Below, piece after piece: positions 10,601 to 15,269 of a stretch of 24,889 nucleotides of DNA. Numbering within the stretch: position 1 is the stretch's first letter; every line of letters begins with the position of its first letter. The notes beneath the pieces are model-generated. The model was not told where the DNA came from. It saw nothing but the letters and a program-made list of their open reading frames with translations, and did not search any database. This DNA is from JAEDES01 sp045649455 (GTDB lineage: Bacteria; Bacillota_I; Bacilli_A; RF39; UBA660), in the NCBI GenBank assembly GCA_045649455.1, contig JAZRPV010000050.1:1-24889 (forward strand), written 5' to 3'. Position numbers and translations under genes: made by a program.

Positions 10601-12300
10601 CCTTTAATTACTTTAGTACCTTCTTTATTTAAAACAGGTCTATTCATTGGATGTGCCATACATCCTACTAAGTTTAATGCTGTACTTAAAACTAATCTAA
10701 TATCAGTATCTAATGTAATTACATACTTAACTCCAAGTTTTTTATTATGAAGAGTATTAACATTAAAATATTTCTTTTCAGACATACTATCCATCTTACC
10801 AAGTAATATTTTATTAAATTGAATTAATGCTCCTCTTTTTCTTTCGTATCCTAAGAATTGATTTTCTTTTTCATTCCATAATCTTTTTCTATAAATATAA
10901 AAGAAAATCTCTTTACCATATTTTTTATTTAACTTATCTGCATACTCTACTCCATAATTAGATAACTCTTCATCAAAATCCATAACTTCTTCACTAGCAG
11001 CTTTAATATCCCCTAATAAAGTAAAGTAAAGATTATTTGACTTATTAATTAAATAGAATGTTTCAAGTACATCAAACATATCTTTAATTTTATTTTTATT
11101 ACCCACAATAGTTGGAATAACAACCATAGTAGTAGACTCTTTAGGTAATCCCTTAGAATAATCCATCTTAGGTAAAACCTCAGGCCTAACTGTACTAACT
11201 AATATATAATTAAGTATTTGTACAAATAATTGACTTACTGGAATTAATAGTATTAAGAAACCTAACCATCTCCATGCAATAAAATATTGACTTAAGAATA
11301 AACTTACTAAAACTGTAACTAATACAATAGTAGAAATATAAAGAATAACTTTAAATACAGGATTACTCTTCTTAATTAATTGGAATCCTATATGATATTC
11401 ATCTCTATCTGCATTATCCATTATTTTTTCTAAATAAGTAACTTCATCTAATTTCTTTTTCTTAGCATTTTTAAGTAACTTTCTTCTATATAAAGCCTTA
11501 GACTCAATAGTCATATTAGAATATATTTCATCACTTAATAATAACTTTTCAGTCTTAGATACTTTCTTAAATAAATCTTCTAAGTTAAAATCAAAAAACT
11601 CTTTTAAATCATTAAAAATATTACTAATTAATAAATTATTATCAAGTTTTCTTTGATACTCATCATTAATAATTTCTTTTAAACTTAATCCTCTACTATC
11701 AAGTAATTCATTTAACTCTTTAAATATCTTATTACTCTTCGCACCTAAACTACTTAATTGATTATTAAGTTCAAATAAATAATATCTATTATCATTAAAA
11801 TTAAAATCACTCTTAACAAAATTAGAAAGCTCTACATCTTTACCATCTAAATTCTTAATTATATGTACAATCTTTTCTTTATCAATTAAATTATTTTGTT
11901 CTTCAACACATAAATATTTTAATTTATCTGCATAAATAAATAATAAAACATCTTTAACACTTTCTAATTCTTTATAAGAAAGATTAACATTACTTTCTTT
12001 TTGATATTTATTTAACTCATTAATTAAAATAGAAAAATCTATATTATAGTTATAAGTAACTGCAATATTTCTTAATAATCTATATATATTATTAAAAGTT
12101 TTACTTCTACTTTTTATATCTTTCTTATTTTGAATTACATTAGTTTTATGTTCAACTAACAAATAAAAGTTATCAATTAACCATTCATTAGTAATCCCTA
12201 CAAATTCTTTTTTCTTAGTTTGTTCTACCAAGTAATTATAATACTTGTTAACAACTTCAAAATCATTTAAAAATCTTTTAACAAATTTGGTCATTATCAT
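4627..12300 (-). CDS. Cyclic beta-1,2-glucan synthase (NdvB/Cgs-like), 2557 aa
   Basis: Inner-membrane enzyme that builds beta-1,2-glucan from UDP-glucose, then trims and cyclises it. Order: a helical N-terminus (1-310); two TM helices (about 315-373); a GT84 glycosyltransferase domain (about 390-700) with TLDTDIR, SHDLLEG and HHRWARGD, the last matching the Q/H-x-x-R-W motif of processive transferases; further TM helices (about 715-885); a glycoamylase-like cyclising domain (about 950-1290, the GH189-type part, with SWSGTAFEYYMP and FFAHHQGMT); GH94-type beta-sandwich regions; and a GH94 (alpha/alpha)6 domain with GAFGYRDQLQD and GGGDWNDGM, whose last Asp (about 2243) is the expected catalytic acid. 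Brucella and rhizobial enzymes are slightly longer (about 2830-2870). The start is at codon ATG ATA ATG, five bases after GGAG. An in-frame ATG 12 codons earlier lies upstream of the -10 and is excluded; ATG at 12294 is the alternative. The product is inferred from the family and could also be linear. Confidence 0.9.
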   Translation of the reverse strand: MIMTKFVKRFLNDFEVVNKYYNYLVEQTKKKEFVGITNEWLIDNFYLLVEHKTNVIQNKKDIKSRSKTFNNIYRLLRNIAVTYNYNIDFSILINELNKYQKESNVNLSYKELESVKDVLLFIYADKLKYLCVEEQNNLIDKEKIVHIIKNLDGKDVELSNFVKSDFNFNDNRYYLFELNNQLSSLGAKSNKIFKELNELLDSRGLSLKEIINDEYQRKLDNNLLISNIFNDLKEFFDFNLEDLFKKVSKTEKLLLSDEIYSNMTIESKALYRRKLLKNAKKKKLDEVTYLEKIMDNADRDEYHIGFQLIKKSNPVFKVILYISTIVLVTVLVSLFLSQYFIAWRWLGFLILLIPVSQLFVQILNYILVSTVRPEVLPKMDYSKGLPKESTTMVVIPTIVGNKNKIKDMFDVLETFYLINKSNNLYFTLLGDIKAASEEVMDFDEELSNYGVEYADKLNKKYGKEIFFYIYRKRLWNEKENQFLGYERKRGALIQFNKILLGKMDSMSEKKYFNVNTLHNKKLGVKYVITLDTDIRLVLSTALNLVGCMAHPMNRPVLNKEGTKVIKGYGLMQPRVSVDIEATNKSLYSQIFAGIGGFDTYSAVVPNLYQDSFGEGSFVGKGIYDLEVFDKIMNNTFPDNLILSHDLLEGNYMRCGYVSDIEMIDDFPSKFLTDITRHHRWARGDVQIISWLLGKVRNKNGQKVKNPINLLGKWKILDNIVRMFLHPTLLLILLCAVLLKDVNTWGWIGFVVLEIAIPIIFFLRGNINRRDKKNEKTTIYYRRLFFGGKSLLLRLYIVLCTLPFYTKLYMDAFFRTLYRLFVSHKNLLNWITAEEVEKTVRGDLKSYIRNFIPNLIACGILFVYFLFTGNLGAFVLILIFLSAPFILHRVSLDIDHNKIELKDKKVEEIKELGHNTWLYFEENLKEEFFYLIPDNYQENREPKVDHRTSPTAIGYSLTSIIGAYELEFIDKDKAVDLLGNVLKSVDSLEKWYGHLYNWYDIRTKKVMQPRFVSTVDSGNLVACIVIAREFLNKLECSDLVKLCDKLIKNTNFKKLYTKKNVFSIGYDENEGRLSVYNYNKFASEARLTSYLAICLGDVPSKHWFSLDKSLTTYKGRKGLISWSGTAFEYYMPLLFMKNYPNTLLDESYDFAYFCQKDFINSISHKLPWGISESAYNELDNALNYKYKAFATPYLKAKEDKENRIVLSPYASLMALELYPEEVYDNMQKFKDLEMYGKYGLYEAYDYDNKGVVKSFFAHHQGMTLAGIVNYLKEDALKEYFHSNVNVRTFDILLKEKVQVKTSIDMKMARYKKYNYDKESIQNDIRAFDYISYMPEVSVLSNKKYCLLMNDRGNSFSRYRTLQLNRYRKVTEQDYGVFLFAKDLDTNYVWSNTYAPINTKPDKYEVVFAADKIKYLRSDGDISTKTEIVVTRSHNAEIRKITFKNNSDKVKNLELTSYTEVILSENMDDVSHKVFNSMFITTSFDKKTNSLIARRKSRGESNISNYMVSRLVIPYTDKPYSYETERSNFIGRNNSISNPNMINKELSNYCGDNLDPVMSLRNRISIQPNSSESVYVVIGFGRSREQINDIINSYNTPNEFDRAFKVASLMNIINTKNLNISGKEMRTYNMMLNYLYQTTKISVSEERNNYLRKNALNQTGLWKFGVSGDRPIISIEISDISDMGTVLDAMKCFEYYKNNSIFVDLVIINSETTQFSKIIKKEIDDEMYRMYTLNSFYHTPGNITVINGNELTPEERSLLNIVPRFKFVIQDHKTLWEMVEELQEVNKISDYSKSEVEENIETPNTEKLMYDNGFGGFRNNGSEYVIYNRNTPMPWSNVIANKRFGTVITNNGGGFTYAYNSGEYKITSWNNEMVVNDKSEGFKFNGKVFDPTRCIHGFGYSILESETEEVKKEITEFVALNDTVKLYLMKLTNKTNSKLDLDINYWINPTFGNFEEKTARHILCEFMGRDNYVKMRNVYSINFSDVNVFMTSSEKITNAYCNKILSKSIDCQISLDSKEEKYVVFALGSSYSDKENLSLIDKYTDINNVLKELQVVKDDWNKTLGIIKVKSPDDSFDYVVNGWYLYQTISSRILAKAGFYQVSGAFGYRDQLQDAMNIVMIRPDFTKEQILINASHQFEEGDVLHWWHVKNRFGLRSRFKDDYLWLVYATLHYIDVTGDKSILDEQVPYIVGDKLSDYEAEKGITYAYTEKTGTLLEHCIKSLQLSMNSLGRHKIPLMGGGDWNDGMNKVGIKGKGESVWLGFFLYQIIEDFVKLMKKIDRKGEKVKVEDYINFNEKLKDNLNKKTWDGEHYLRAFFDNGDKLGSSENNECKIDLLSQSFAVLSGVAPKDRVQSSINAVEDQLVDNKSKIVKLLTPAFDKSLNNPGYIMSYPNGIRENGGQYTHSVAWYIMALIKAGYSDRAYRYYQMINPINRGVNNALANSYKVEPYVIAADIYSAKEHNGRGGWTWYTGSAGWFYRVGIREIIGLKKKGDKLKLDPKMPVHWDGFKVCYTYMDTTYNIEVIRGSKDEVILDGVSQISNKIDLVNDKSTHKITMYIK

Positions 12301-12316
12301 CAACTCTCCCATATCA

Positions 12317-12325
12317 AGTATAACA
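12317..12325 (-). promoter_or_regulatory. Extended -10 promoter (TGTTATACT) of the glucan synthase gene
   Basis: TGTTATACT on the minus strand, seven bases before GGGAGAG. Transcription would begin at about 12310, so the message starts essentially at its ribosome binding site. This also rules out the ATG at 12336 as start codon. Confidence 0.6.
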
Positions 12326-12359
12326 TAATTCAACAAGACAATACTAGTAATTTAGACAC

Positions 12360-12382
12360 AAAAAAACCTTGCATAAGCAAGG
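12360..12382 (-). terminator. Terminator of tRNA-Ser
   Basis: CCTTGC-ATAA-GCAAGG hairpin (6 bp, 4-nt loop) followed on the minus strand by seven Ts, 12 bases after the tRNA 3' end. Confidence 0.85.
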
Positions 12383-12393
12383 TAATTTCTTAA

Positions 12394-12484
12394 TGGCGGA
12401 GCAGGAGGGATTTGAACCCTCGCATCAGTTGCCCGATCTACACCCTTAGCAGGGGCGCCTCTTCAGCCTCTTGAGTACTACTCC
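12394..12484 (-). tRNA. tRNA-Ser (GCT)
   Basis: 91 nt with encoded CCA. The acceptor arms GGAGTAG and CTGCTCC pair, followed by discriminator G. Anticodon loop CTGCTAA gives GCT, decoding AGC/AGU. The long variable arm typical of Ser is present, and the T-arm is GAGGG-TTCAAAT-CCCTC. It is a single-gene unit with its own promoter and terminator. Confidence 0.95.
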
Positions 12485-12503
12485 ATGTGCGTCCGTACAT
12501 ATA

Positions 12504-12532
12504 ATATTACATTATAAACCAATCATTGTCAA
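12504..12532 (-). promoter_or_regulatory. Promoter of tRNA-Ser (TTGACA - 17 bp - TAATAT)
   Basis: A perfect -35 TTGACA at 12527-12532 and -10 TAATAT at 12504-12509 with a 17-bp spacer. The -10 ends 19 bases before the tRNA, the same distance and the same TAATATTATA core as the tRNA-Ile operon promoter. Confidence 0.8.
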
Positions 12533-12533
12533 T

Positions 12534-12556
12534 AAAAAAAAGAGAACAAAGTTCCC
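12534..12556 (-). terminator. Terminator of the candidate small RNA
   Basis: GGGAAC-UUU-GUUCUC in the minus-strand RNA (6 bp with one G-U pair) followed by eight Us, two bases before the -35 of tRNA-Ser. No annotated protein gene on this strand lies upstream, so it needs another transcript to terminate. Confidence 0.65.
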
Positions 12557-12558
12557 TA

Positions 12559-12591
12559 TTTCATTATGCATGTATTATTGACATAATGAAA
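12559..12591. repeat. Inverted repeat TTTCATTATG ... CATAATGAAA
   Basis: Perfect 10-bp arms with a 13-nt spacer. On the minus strand it would be the first stem-loop of the candidate small RNA. Read as DNA it could be an operator for the TetR-family gene about 190 bp away. The sequence does not decide between the two. Confidence 0.6.
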
Positions 12592-12646
12592 AAAAATAGC
12601 AAACTAGTAAAGAATAAAAATAATTACCCTCTCCTAGTCAATACTA

Positions 12647-12655
12647 ATTATAACA
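12647..12655 (-). promoter_or_regulatory. Extended -10 (TGTTATAAT) of the candidate small RNA
   Basis: Identical to the extended -10 seen before pgi and the lectin-like gene. It is followed 11 bases later by AGGAGAGGG but by no start codon. Confidence 0.5.
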
Positions 12656-12782
12656 TCTTAAAAATTAAAATATATAAAACATCAACAATGTTTTTATACT
12701 ATCAGGCAATATTTGTCTAAATAAAGACATTTTTAATACAAATAATAAAAAAAGATATTAAAATATACCTAGAGGTGAAAAT

Positions 12783-13331
12783 ATGAAAGTAAAAGTAATA
12801 AATGCTTCATCTAAGAAAACAAGATATGAATTAAGAAAAGCCTTTGCTGAATTAATCCAAGAAAAGAAAGTAATAAAAAAAATAACAATCCAAGAATTAG
12901 TAAATAAAGCCGGTATAACTCGTGCAACTTTCTATACTCACTATGATAATATTTATGAAATAGCAGAAGAAATACAAGATGACTTTATTGATGTAATATT
13001 TAATAATATAGATAATCTTAATTCAACAGAAACATTAAGAAATCAAATCGAACGAATTGCAATTCATTTAAAAGAAAATGAAGAAATGTATCGCATGCTT
13101 TTAACATCTGATGAAACATTAATATTTATTAATAGATTAAATAGATTAATGACAAAAAATTTAAGTGATTATATTCAAAAACATAAATGTGAACATAAAA
13201 CATTAGACATTAATTTCTATGTAGATGGAATTACTAGTATAACTTTAAAATATTTTAGAAATGAATTAGATACTTCAATTGATGAGCTAACAGAATATAC
13301 AATAAATTTATATGAAAGATTATTCAAATAA
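12783..13331 (+). CDS. TetR/AcrR-family transcriptional regulator, 182 aa
   Basis: Cytoplasmic DNA-binding regulator, probably a repressor. Residues about 12-58 form the TetR helix-turn-helix (ITIQELVNKAGITRATFYTHYDN), with the family's typical T-R-x-T-F-Y-x-H-Y/F recognition helix. The helical C-terminal half (60-182) is the ligand/dimer domain and is of the shorter Firmicutes type (residues F-Y-V-D-G-I-T-S near 150). AGAGGTG five bases before the ATG supports the start. It stands alone between tRNA units, with no efflux pump or enzyme gene next to it, so its target cannot be read from context. It has its own terminator. Confidence 0.88.
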   Translation: MKVKVINASSKKTRYELRKAFAELIQEKKVIKKITIQELVNKAGITRATFYTHYDNIYEIAEEIQDDFIDVIFNNIDNLNSTETLRNQIERIAIHLKENEEMYRMLLTSDETLIFINRLNRLMTKNLSDYIQKHKCEHKTLDINFYVDGITSITLKYFRNELDTSIDELTEYTINLYERLFK

Positions 13332-13352
13332 CATGCCAAGCATGTTTTTTTA
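13330..13352 (+). terminator. Terminator of the TetR gene
   Basis: AACATGC-CAA-GCATGTT followed by Ts (seven from the end of the arm). The last two bases of the TAA stop are in the stem. Confidence 0.8.
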
Positions 13353-13368
13353 TTTTGTTTTAAGACAC

Positions 13369-13392
13369 AAAAAAACTCAGATTTCTCTGAGT
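13369..13392 (-). terminator. Terminator of the tRNA-Ile-Asn-Glu operon
   Basis: ACTCAGA-TTTC-TCTGAGT (7 bp, 4-nt loop) followed on the minus strand by seven Ts, 12 bases after tRNA-Glu. Confidence 0.85.
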
Positions 13393-13403
13393 AAATTTTA
13401 AAA

Positions 13404-13480
13404 TGGTGACCAGTACGGAATTCGAATCCGTGAATGCTGCCGTGAAAGGGCAGTGTGTTAAGCCGCTTCACCAACTGGCC
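13404..13480 (-). tRNA. tRNA-Glu (TTC)
   Basis: 77 nt with encoded CCA. Acceptor GGCCAGT pairs with ACTGGTC (one G-U). Anticodon stem CTGCC/GGCAG with loop CTTTCAC gives TTC. Last gene of the three-tRNA operon, seven bases after tRNA-Asn. Confidence 0.95.
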
Positions 13481-13487
13481 ATAAATA

Positions 13488-13564
13488 TGGCGCCCCAACT
13501 AGGACTTGAACCTAGGACCCCTTGATTAACAGTCAAGTGCTCTAACCAGCTGAGCTATTGAGGC
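13488..13564 (-). tRNA. tRNA-Asn (GTT)
   Basis: 77 nt with encoded CCA. Acceptor GCCTCAA pairs with TTGGGGC (one G-U). Anticodon stem CTTGA/TCAAG with loop CTGTTAA gives GTT. The 5' end is set by TA before the GCTC D-stem; the preceding GC is not part of the tRNA. Confidence 0.95.
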
Positions 13565-13570
13565 GCATAA

Positions 13571-13647
<77 letters not shown>

Positions 13648-13666
13648 ATCAACAAATGCACTTATA

Positions 13667-13695
13667 ATATTACACTATAAATTTTGTTTTTGCAA
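13667..13695 (-). promoter_or_regulatory. Promoter of the tRNA-Ile-Asn-Glu operon (TTGCAA - 17 bp - TAATAT)
   Basis: -35 TTGCAA at 13690-13695 and -10 TAATAT at 13667-13672, ending 19 bases before tRNA-Ile, as in the tRNA-Ser promoter. Confidence 0.75.
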
Positions 13696-13851
13696 GAGTA
13701 AAATTCATTTTTTTTAATTTTTTTTAGAATCTTTCTCAATCGCAAATATAGAATACTATAAAAAACAAAGTTAAGTCAAGTAAAAATAGTAAATTTATTA
13801 AGAAAAAACTATATATCCCTACTCTACAAAAAATAATTTTCTAAAAAACAC

Positions 13852-13880
13852 TTGAATATATTTAAAATATGATATAAAAT
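13852..13880 (+). promoter_or_regulatory. Promoter of tRNA-Lys (TTGAAT - 17 bp - TAAAAT)
   Basis: -35 TTGAAT at 13852-13857, -10 TAAAAT at 13875-13880, 20 bases before the tRNA. An overlapping TGATATAAA could serve as an extended -10. Confidence 0.6.
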
Positions 13881-13900
13881 AGATTATGCAATTTGGTGAT

Positions 13901-13976
13901 GGGCTGTTAGCTCAGTTGGTAGAGCAACTGACTCTTAATCAGTGGGTCTAGGGTTCGAATCCCTAACAGCCCACCA
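13901..13976 (+). tRNA. tRNA-Lys (CTT)
   Basis: 76 nt with encoded CCA. Acceptor GGGCTGT pairs with ACAGCCC. Anticodon loop CTCTTAA gives CTT, decoding AAG. A single unit, divergent from the tRNA-Ile operon. The 250 bp between the two hold only their promoters and AT-rich sequence. Confidence 0.95.
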
Positions 13977-13985
13977 TATGTAATT

Positions 13986-14012
13986 AAAGAAGACATAAGT
14001 CTTCTTTTTTTG
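13986..14012 (+). terminator. Terminator of tRNA-Lys
   Basis: AAAGAAGAC-ATAA-GTCTTCTTT (9 bp, 4-nt loop) running into a T tract, nine bases after the tRNA. Confidence 0.85.
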
Positions 14013-14021
14013 TTATATAAA

Positions 14022-14051
14022 AAGAAAAAGGAATTATCTCTTAATTCCTTT
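14022..14051 (-). terminator. Terminator overlapping the 3' end of ddl
   Basis: AAAGGAATTA-TCTCT-TAATTCCTTT (10 bp, 5-nt loop) followed on the minus strand by TTCTTTTT. The TAA stop (14034-14036) and the last codons of ddl are in the hairpin. Confidence 0.7.
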
Positions 14052-15257
14052 AGCTCCTTTAAGACCTTTTACACCGCCATTTGAAGCAAAACCTTGTAAG
14101 ATATTACTTTCAAATGAATGAGTCTTACTAACACGTTTTTTATAGTCTTTAATACCTATATTAATCATATCATCTAATACTTGAGTAAAACTAATTCCTT
14201 TAGCTTCCCATAAATAGAAAGCAAGTGATCCAGGAATTGAATTAATTTCATTAATATAAACTTTATTAGTGTCTTGATCAATTAAGAAATCAATTCTACT
14301 ATTACCACTAACACCTAAAGCTTTAAATGCTCTAACAGCAATCTCTTCTACTTCACTTCTAACTTTATCTGGAAGTTCAGCAGGAAGTTTTCTATTAGTT
14401 GAAGCCATACCCTTAGATGCTTTAGCAGGTGCCTTAGCTCCTTTTAATTTACCATTCTTTCCTCCACCAATATATTTATCAGTATAAGTTAAGAATTTAT
14501 TATTAGAAAGTACTTCTTCAATTTCACTAACTTTTTGATGTTCATAATTACCCATAACAGCAATATTAACTTCTTTTAAGTTTTTAACAACTTCTTCTAC
14601 TACAATCTTAGAATCATATAAAATAGCATCATCAATAGCTTCAAATAATTTATCTTCACTATCAACTACACTAATACCTACAGATGAACCAGTAGTAGCA
14701 GGTTTAACAATAACTGGATATTTTAAAGTTCCAACTTTTTTCATAACAGCATCACTATCTTGTTTATAATCAACATCATAGAACCAAACATATTTAGTCA
14801 TTGGAACATCTGCACTCTTCCATACATCCTTCATATAAGCTTTATCTTGTCCCACAACTGATCCATATACATTAGATCCAGCAAAAGGAACACCTATACT
14901 TTGTAAATATCCCTGTAATACTCCATCTTCTACATTTGTACCATGTACAACTGGTAAACAAATATCAATCTCTTTAACAACACTCTTAAAGAATCCTTTA
15001 GTTTGTAATACAAAGTTACCATTCTTACAATATAAAACTACATTTTTTGCATATTTTTTAATTAAATTTAAATCAGTATACACTTCAATATCTTTTAACA
15101 TATCTCCTGTATACCATTCTCTATCTTTAGTAATATAAATTGGTACAACTTCATATTTTTCTAAATCTAATTTATTCATAGCCTGCATAGCAGAAATAAT
15201 ACTTACTTCATGTTCAACAGACTCTCCTCCAAAGATAACACCAACTCTAATTTTCAT
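14034..15257 (-). CDS. ddl: D-alanine--D-alanine ligase, 407 aa
   Basis: Joins two D-alanines with ATP in the cytoplasm to make the dipeptide that MurF adds to the wall precursor. Marks: GVIFGGESVEHEVSI at 6-20, PVVHGTNVEDGVLQG at 102-116, an ATP-grasp lysine region IVKPATTGSSVG at 183-194, RIDFLID at 321-327 and YINEINSIPG at 334-343. In the omega loop the D-K-Y at 260-262 corresponds to the Tyr of D-Ala-D-Ala enzymes rather than the His of VanA-type D-Ala-D-Lac enzymes, so normal dipeptide is expected. The loop after it is enlarged and basic (263-288, rich in G, K and A). The C-terminus has a second Gly/Lys-rich tail (394-407), making the protein longer than the usual 300-370 aa. It starts 12 bases after the murF stop with GGGAGA upstream: same operon, adjacent step of the pathway. 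Confidence 0.95.
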   Translation of the reverse strand: MKIRVGVIFGGESVEHEVSIISAMQAMNKLDLEKYEVVPIYITKDREWYTGDMLKDIEVYTDLNLIKKYAKNVVLYCKNGNFVLQTKGFFKSVVKEIDICLPVVHGTNVEDGVLQGYLQSIGVPFAGSNVYGSVVGQDKAYMKDVWKSADVPMTKYVWFYDVDYKQDSDAVMKKVGTLKYPVIVKPATTGSSVGISVVDSEDKLFEAIDDAILYDSKIVVEEVVKNLKEVNIAVMGNYEHQKVSEIEEVLSNNKFLTYTDKYIGGGKNGKLKGAKAPAKASKGMASTNRKLPAELPDKVRSEVEEIAVRAFKALGVSGNSRIDFLIDQDTNKVYINEINSIPGSLAFYLWEAKGISFTQVLDDMINIGIKDYKKRVSKTHSFESNILQGFASNGGVKGLKGAKGIKR

Positions 15258-15269
15258 AACTTCATCTCC

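Larger units (their letters stand above)
12534..12640 (-). ncRNA. Candidate small RNA of about 107 nt (unrecognised)
   Basis: I do not recognise a known RNA family. On the minus strand the unit has an extended -10 (TGTTATAAT, 12647-12655), then an SD-like AGGAGAGGG at 12627-12635. Next comes a stem-loop with 10-bp arms (12559-12568 with 12582-12591). A second stem (12551-12556 with 12542-12547, perfect in RNA counting one G-U pair) runs into eight Us. The start at about 12640 is inferred from the -10. No ATG frame of useful length follows the SD-like site: the frames behind it hit stops within about 20 codons, and the only ATGs lie far downstream. It could be a small RNA, or the promoter-plus-terminator remnant of a lost gene. 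Confidence 0.45.
12485..12782. other. 298-bp region between tRNA-Ser and the TetR gene
   Basis: No credible protein gene on either strand. It holds the tRNA-Ser promoter, the candidate small RNA with promoter and terminator, and, near 12714-12729, a short imperfect palindrome TGTCT...AGACA about 55 bp before the TetR start. No strong promoter for the TetR gene is seen; a TAAAAT near 12760 is the best -10. Confidence 0.6.

Noticed and set aside
12301..12336. Upstream in-frame ATG as start of the glucan synthase
   Set aside because: It lies before the extended -10 and has no ribosome binding site; the ATG at 12300 has GGGAGAG in place.
12526..12720. 64-codon plus-strand frame upstream of the TetR gene
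   Set aside because: No ribosome binding site, low-complexity composition, and it runs over the tRNA-Ser promoter and the terminator and promoter of the candidate small RNA on the other strand.
13217..13498. 93-codon minus-strand frame
   Set aside because: It crosses tRNA-Glu, its terminator and the 3' end of the TetR gene; a shadow frame.
13648..13900. Additional RNA gene between tRNA-Ile and tRNA-Lys
   Set aside because: Only AT-rich sequence and the two promoters are seen; a TTGACT near 13780 lacks a good -10 and no hairpin terminator follows.
14034..15257. VanA-type D-Ala-D-Lac ligase (glycopeptide resistance)
   Set aside because: The omega loop has D-K-Y, as in dipeptide ligases, and there is no vanH or vanX next to it; the neighbours are ordinary wall genes.
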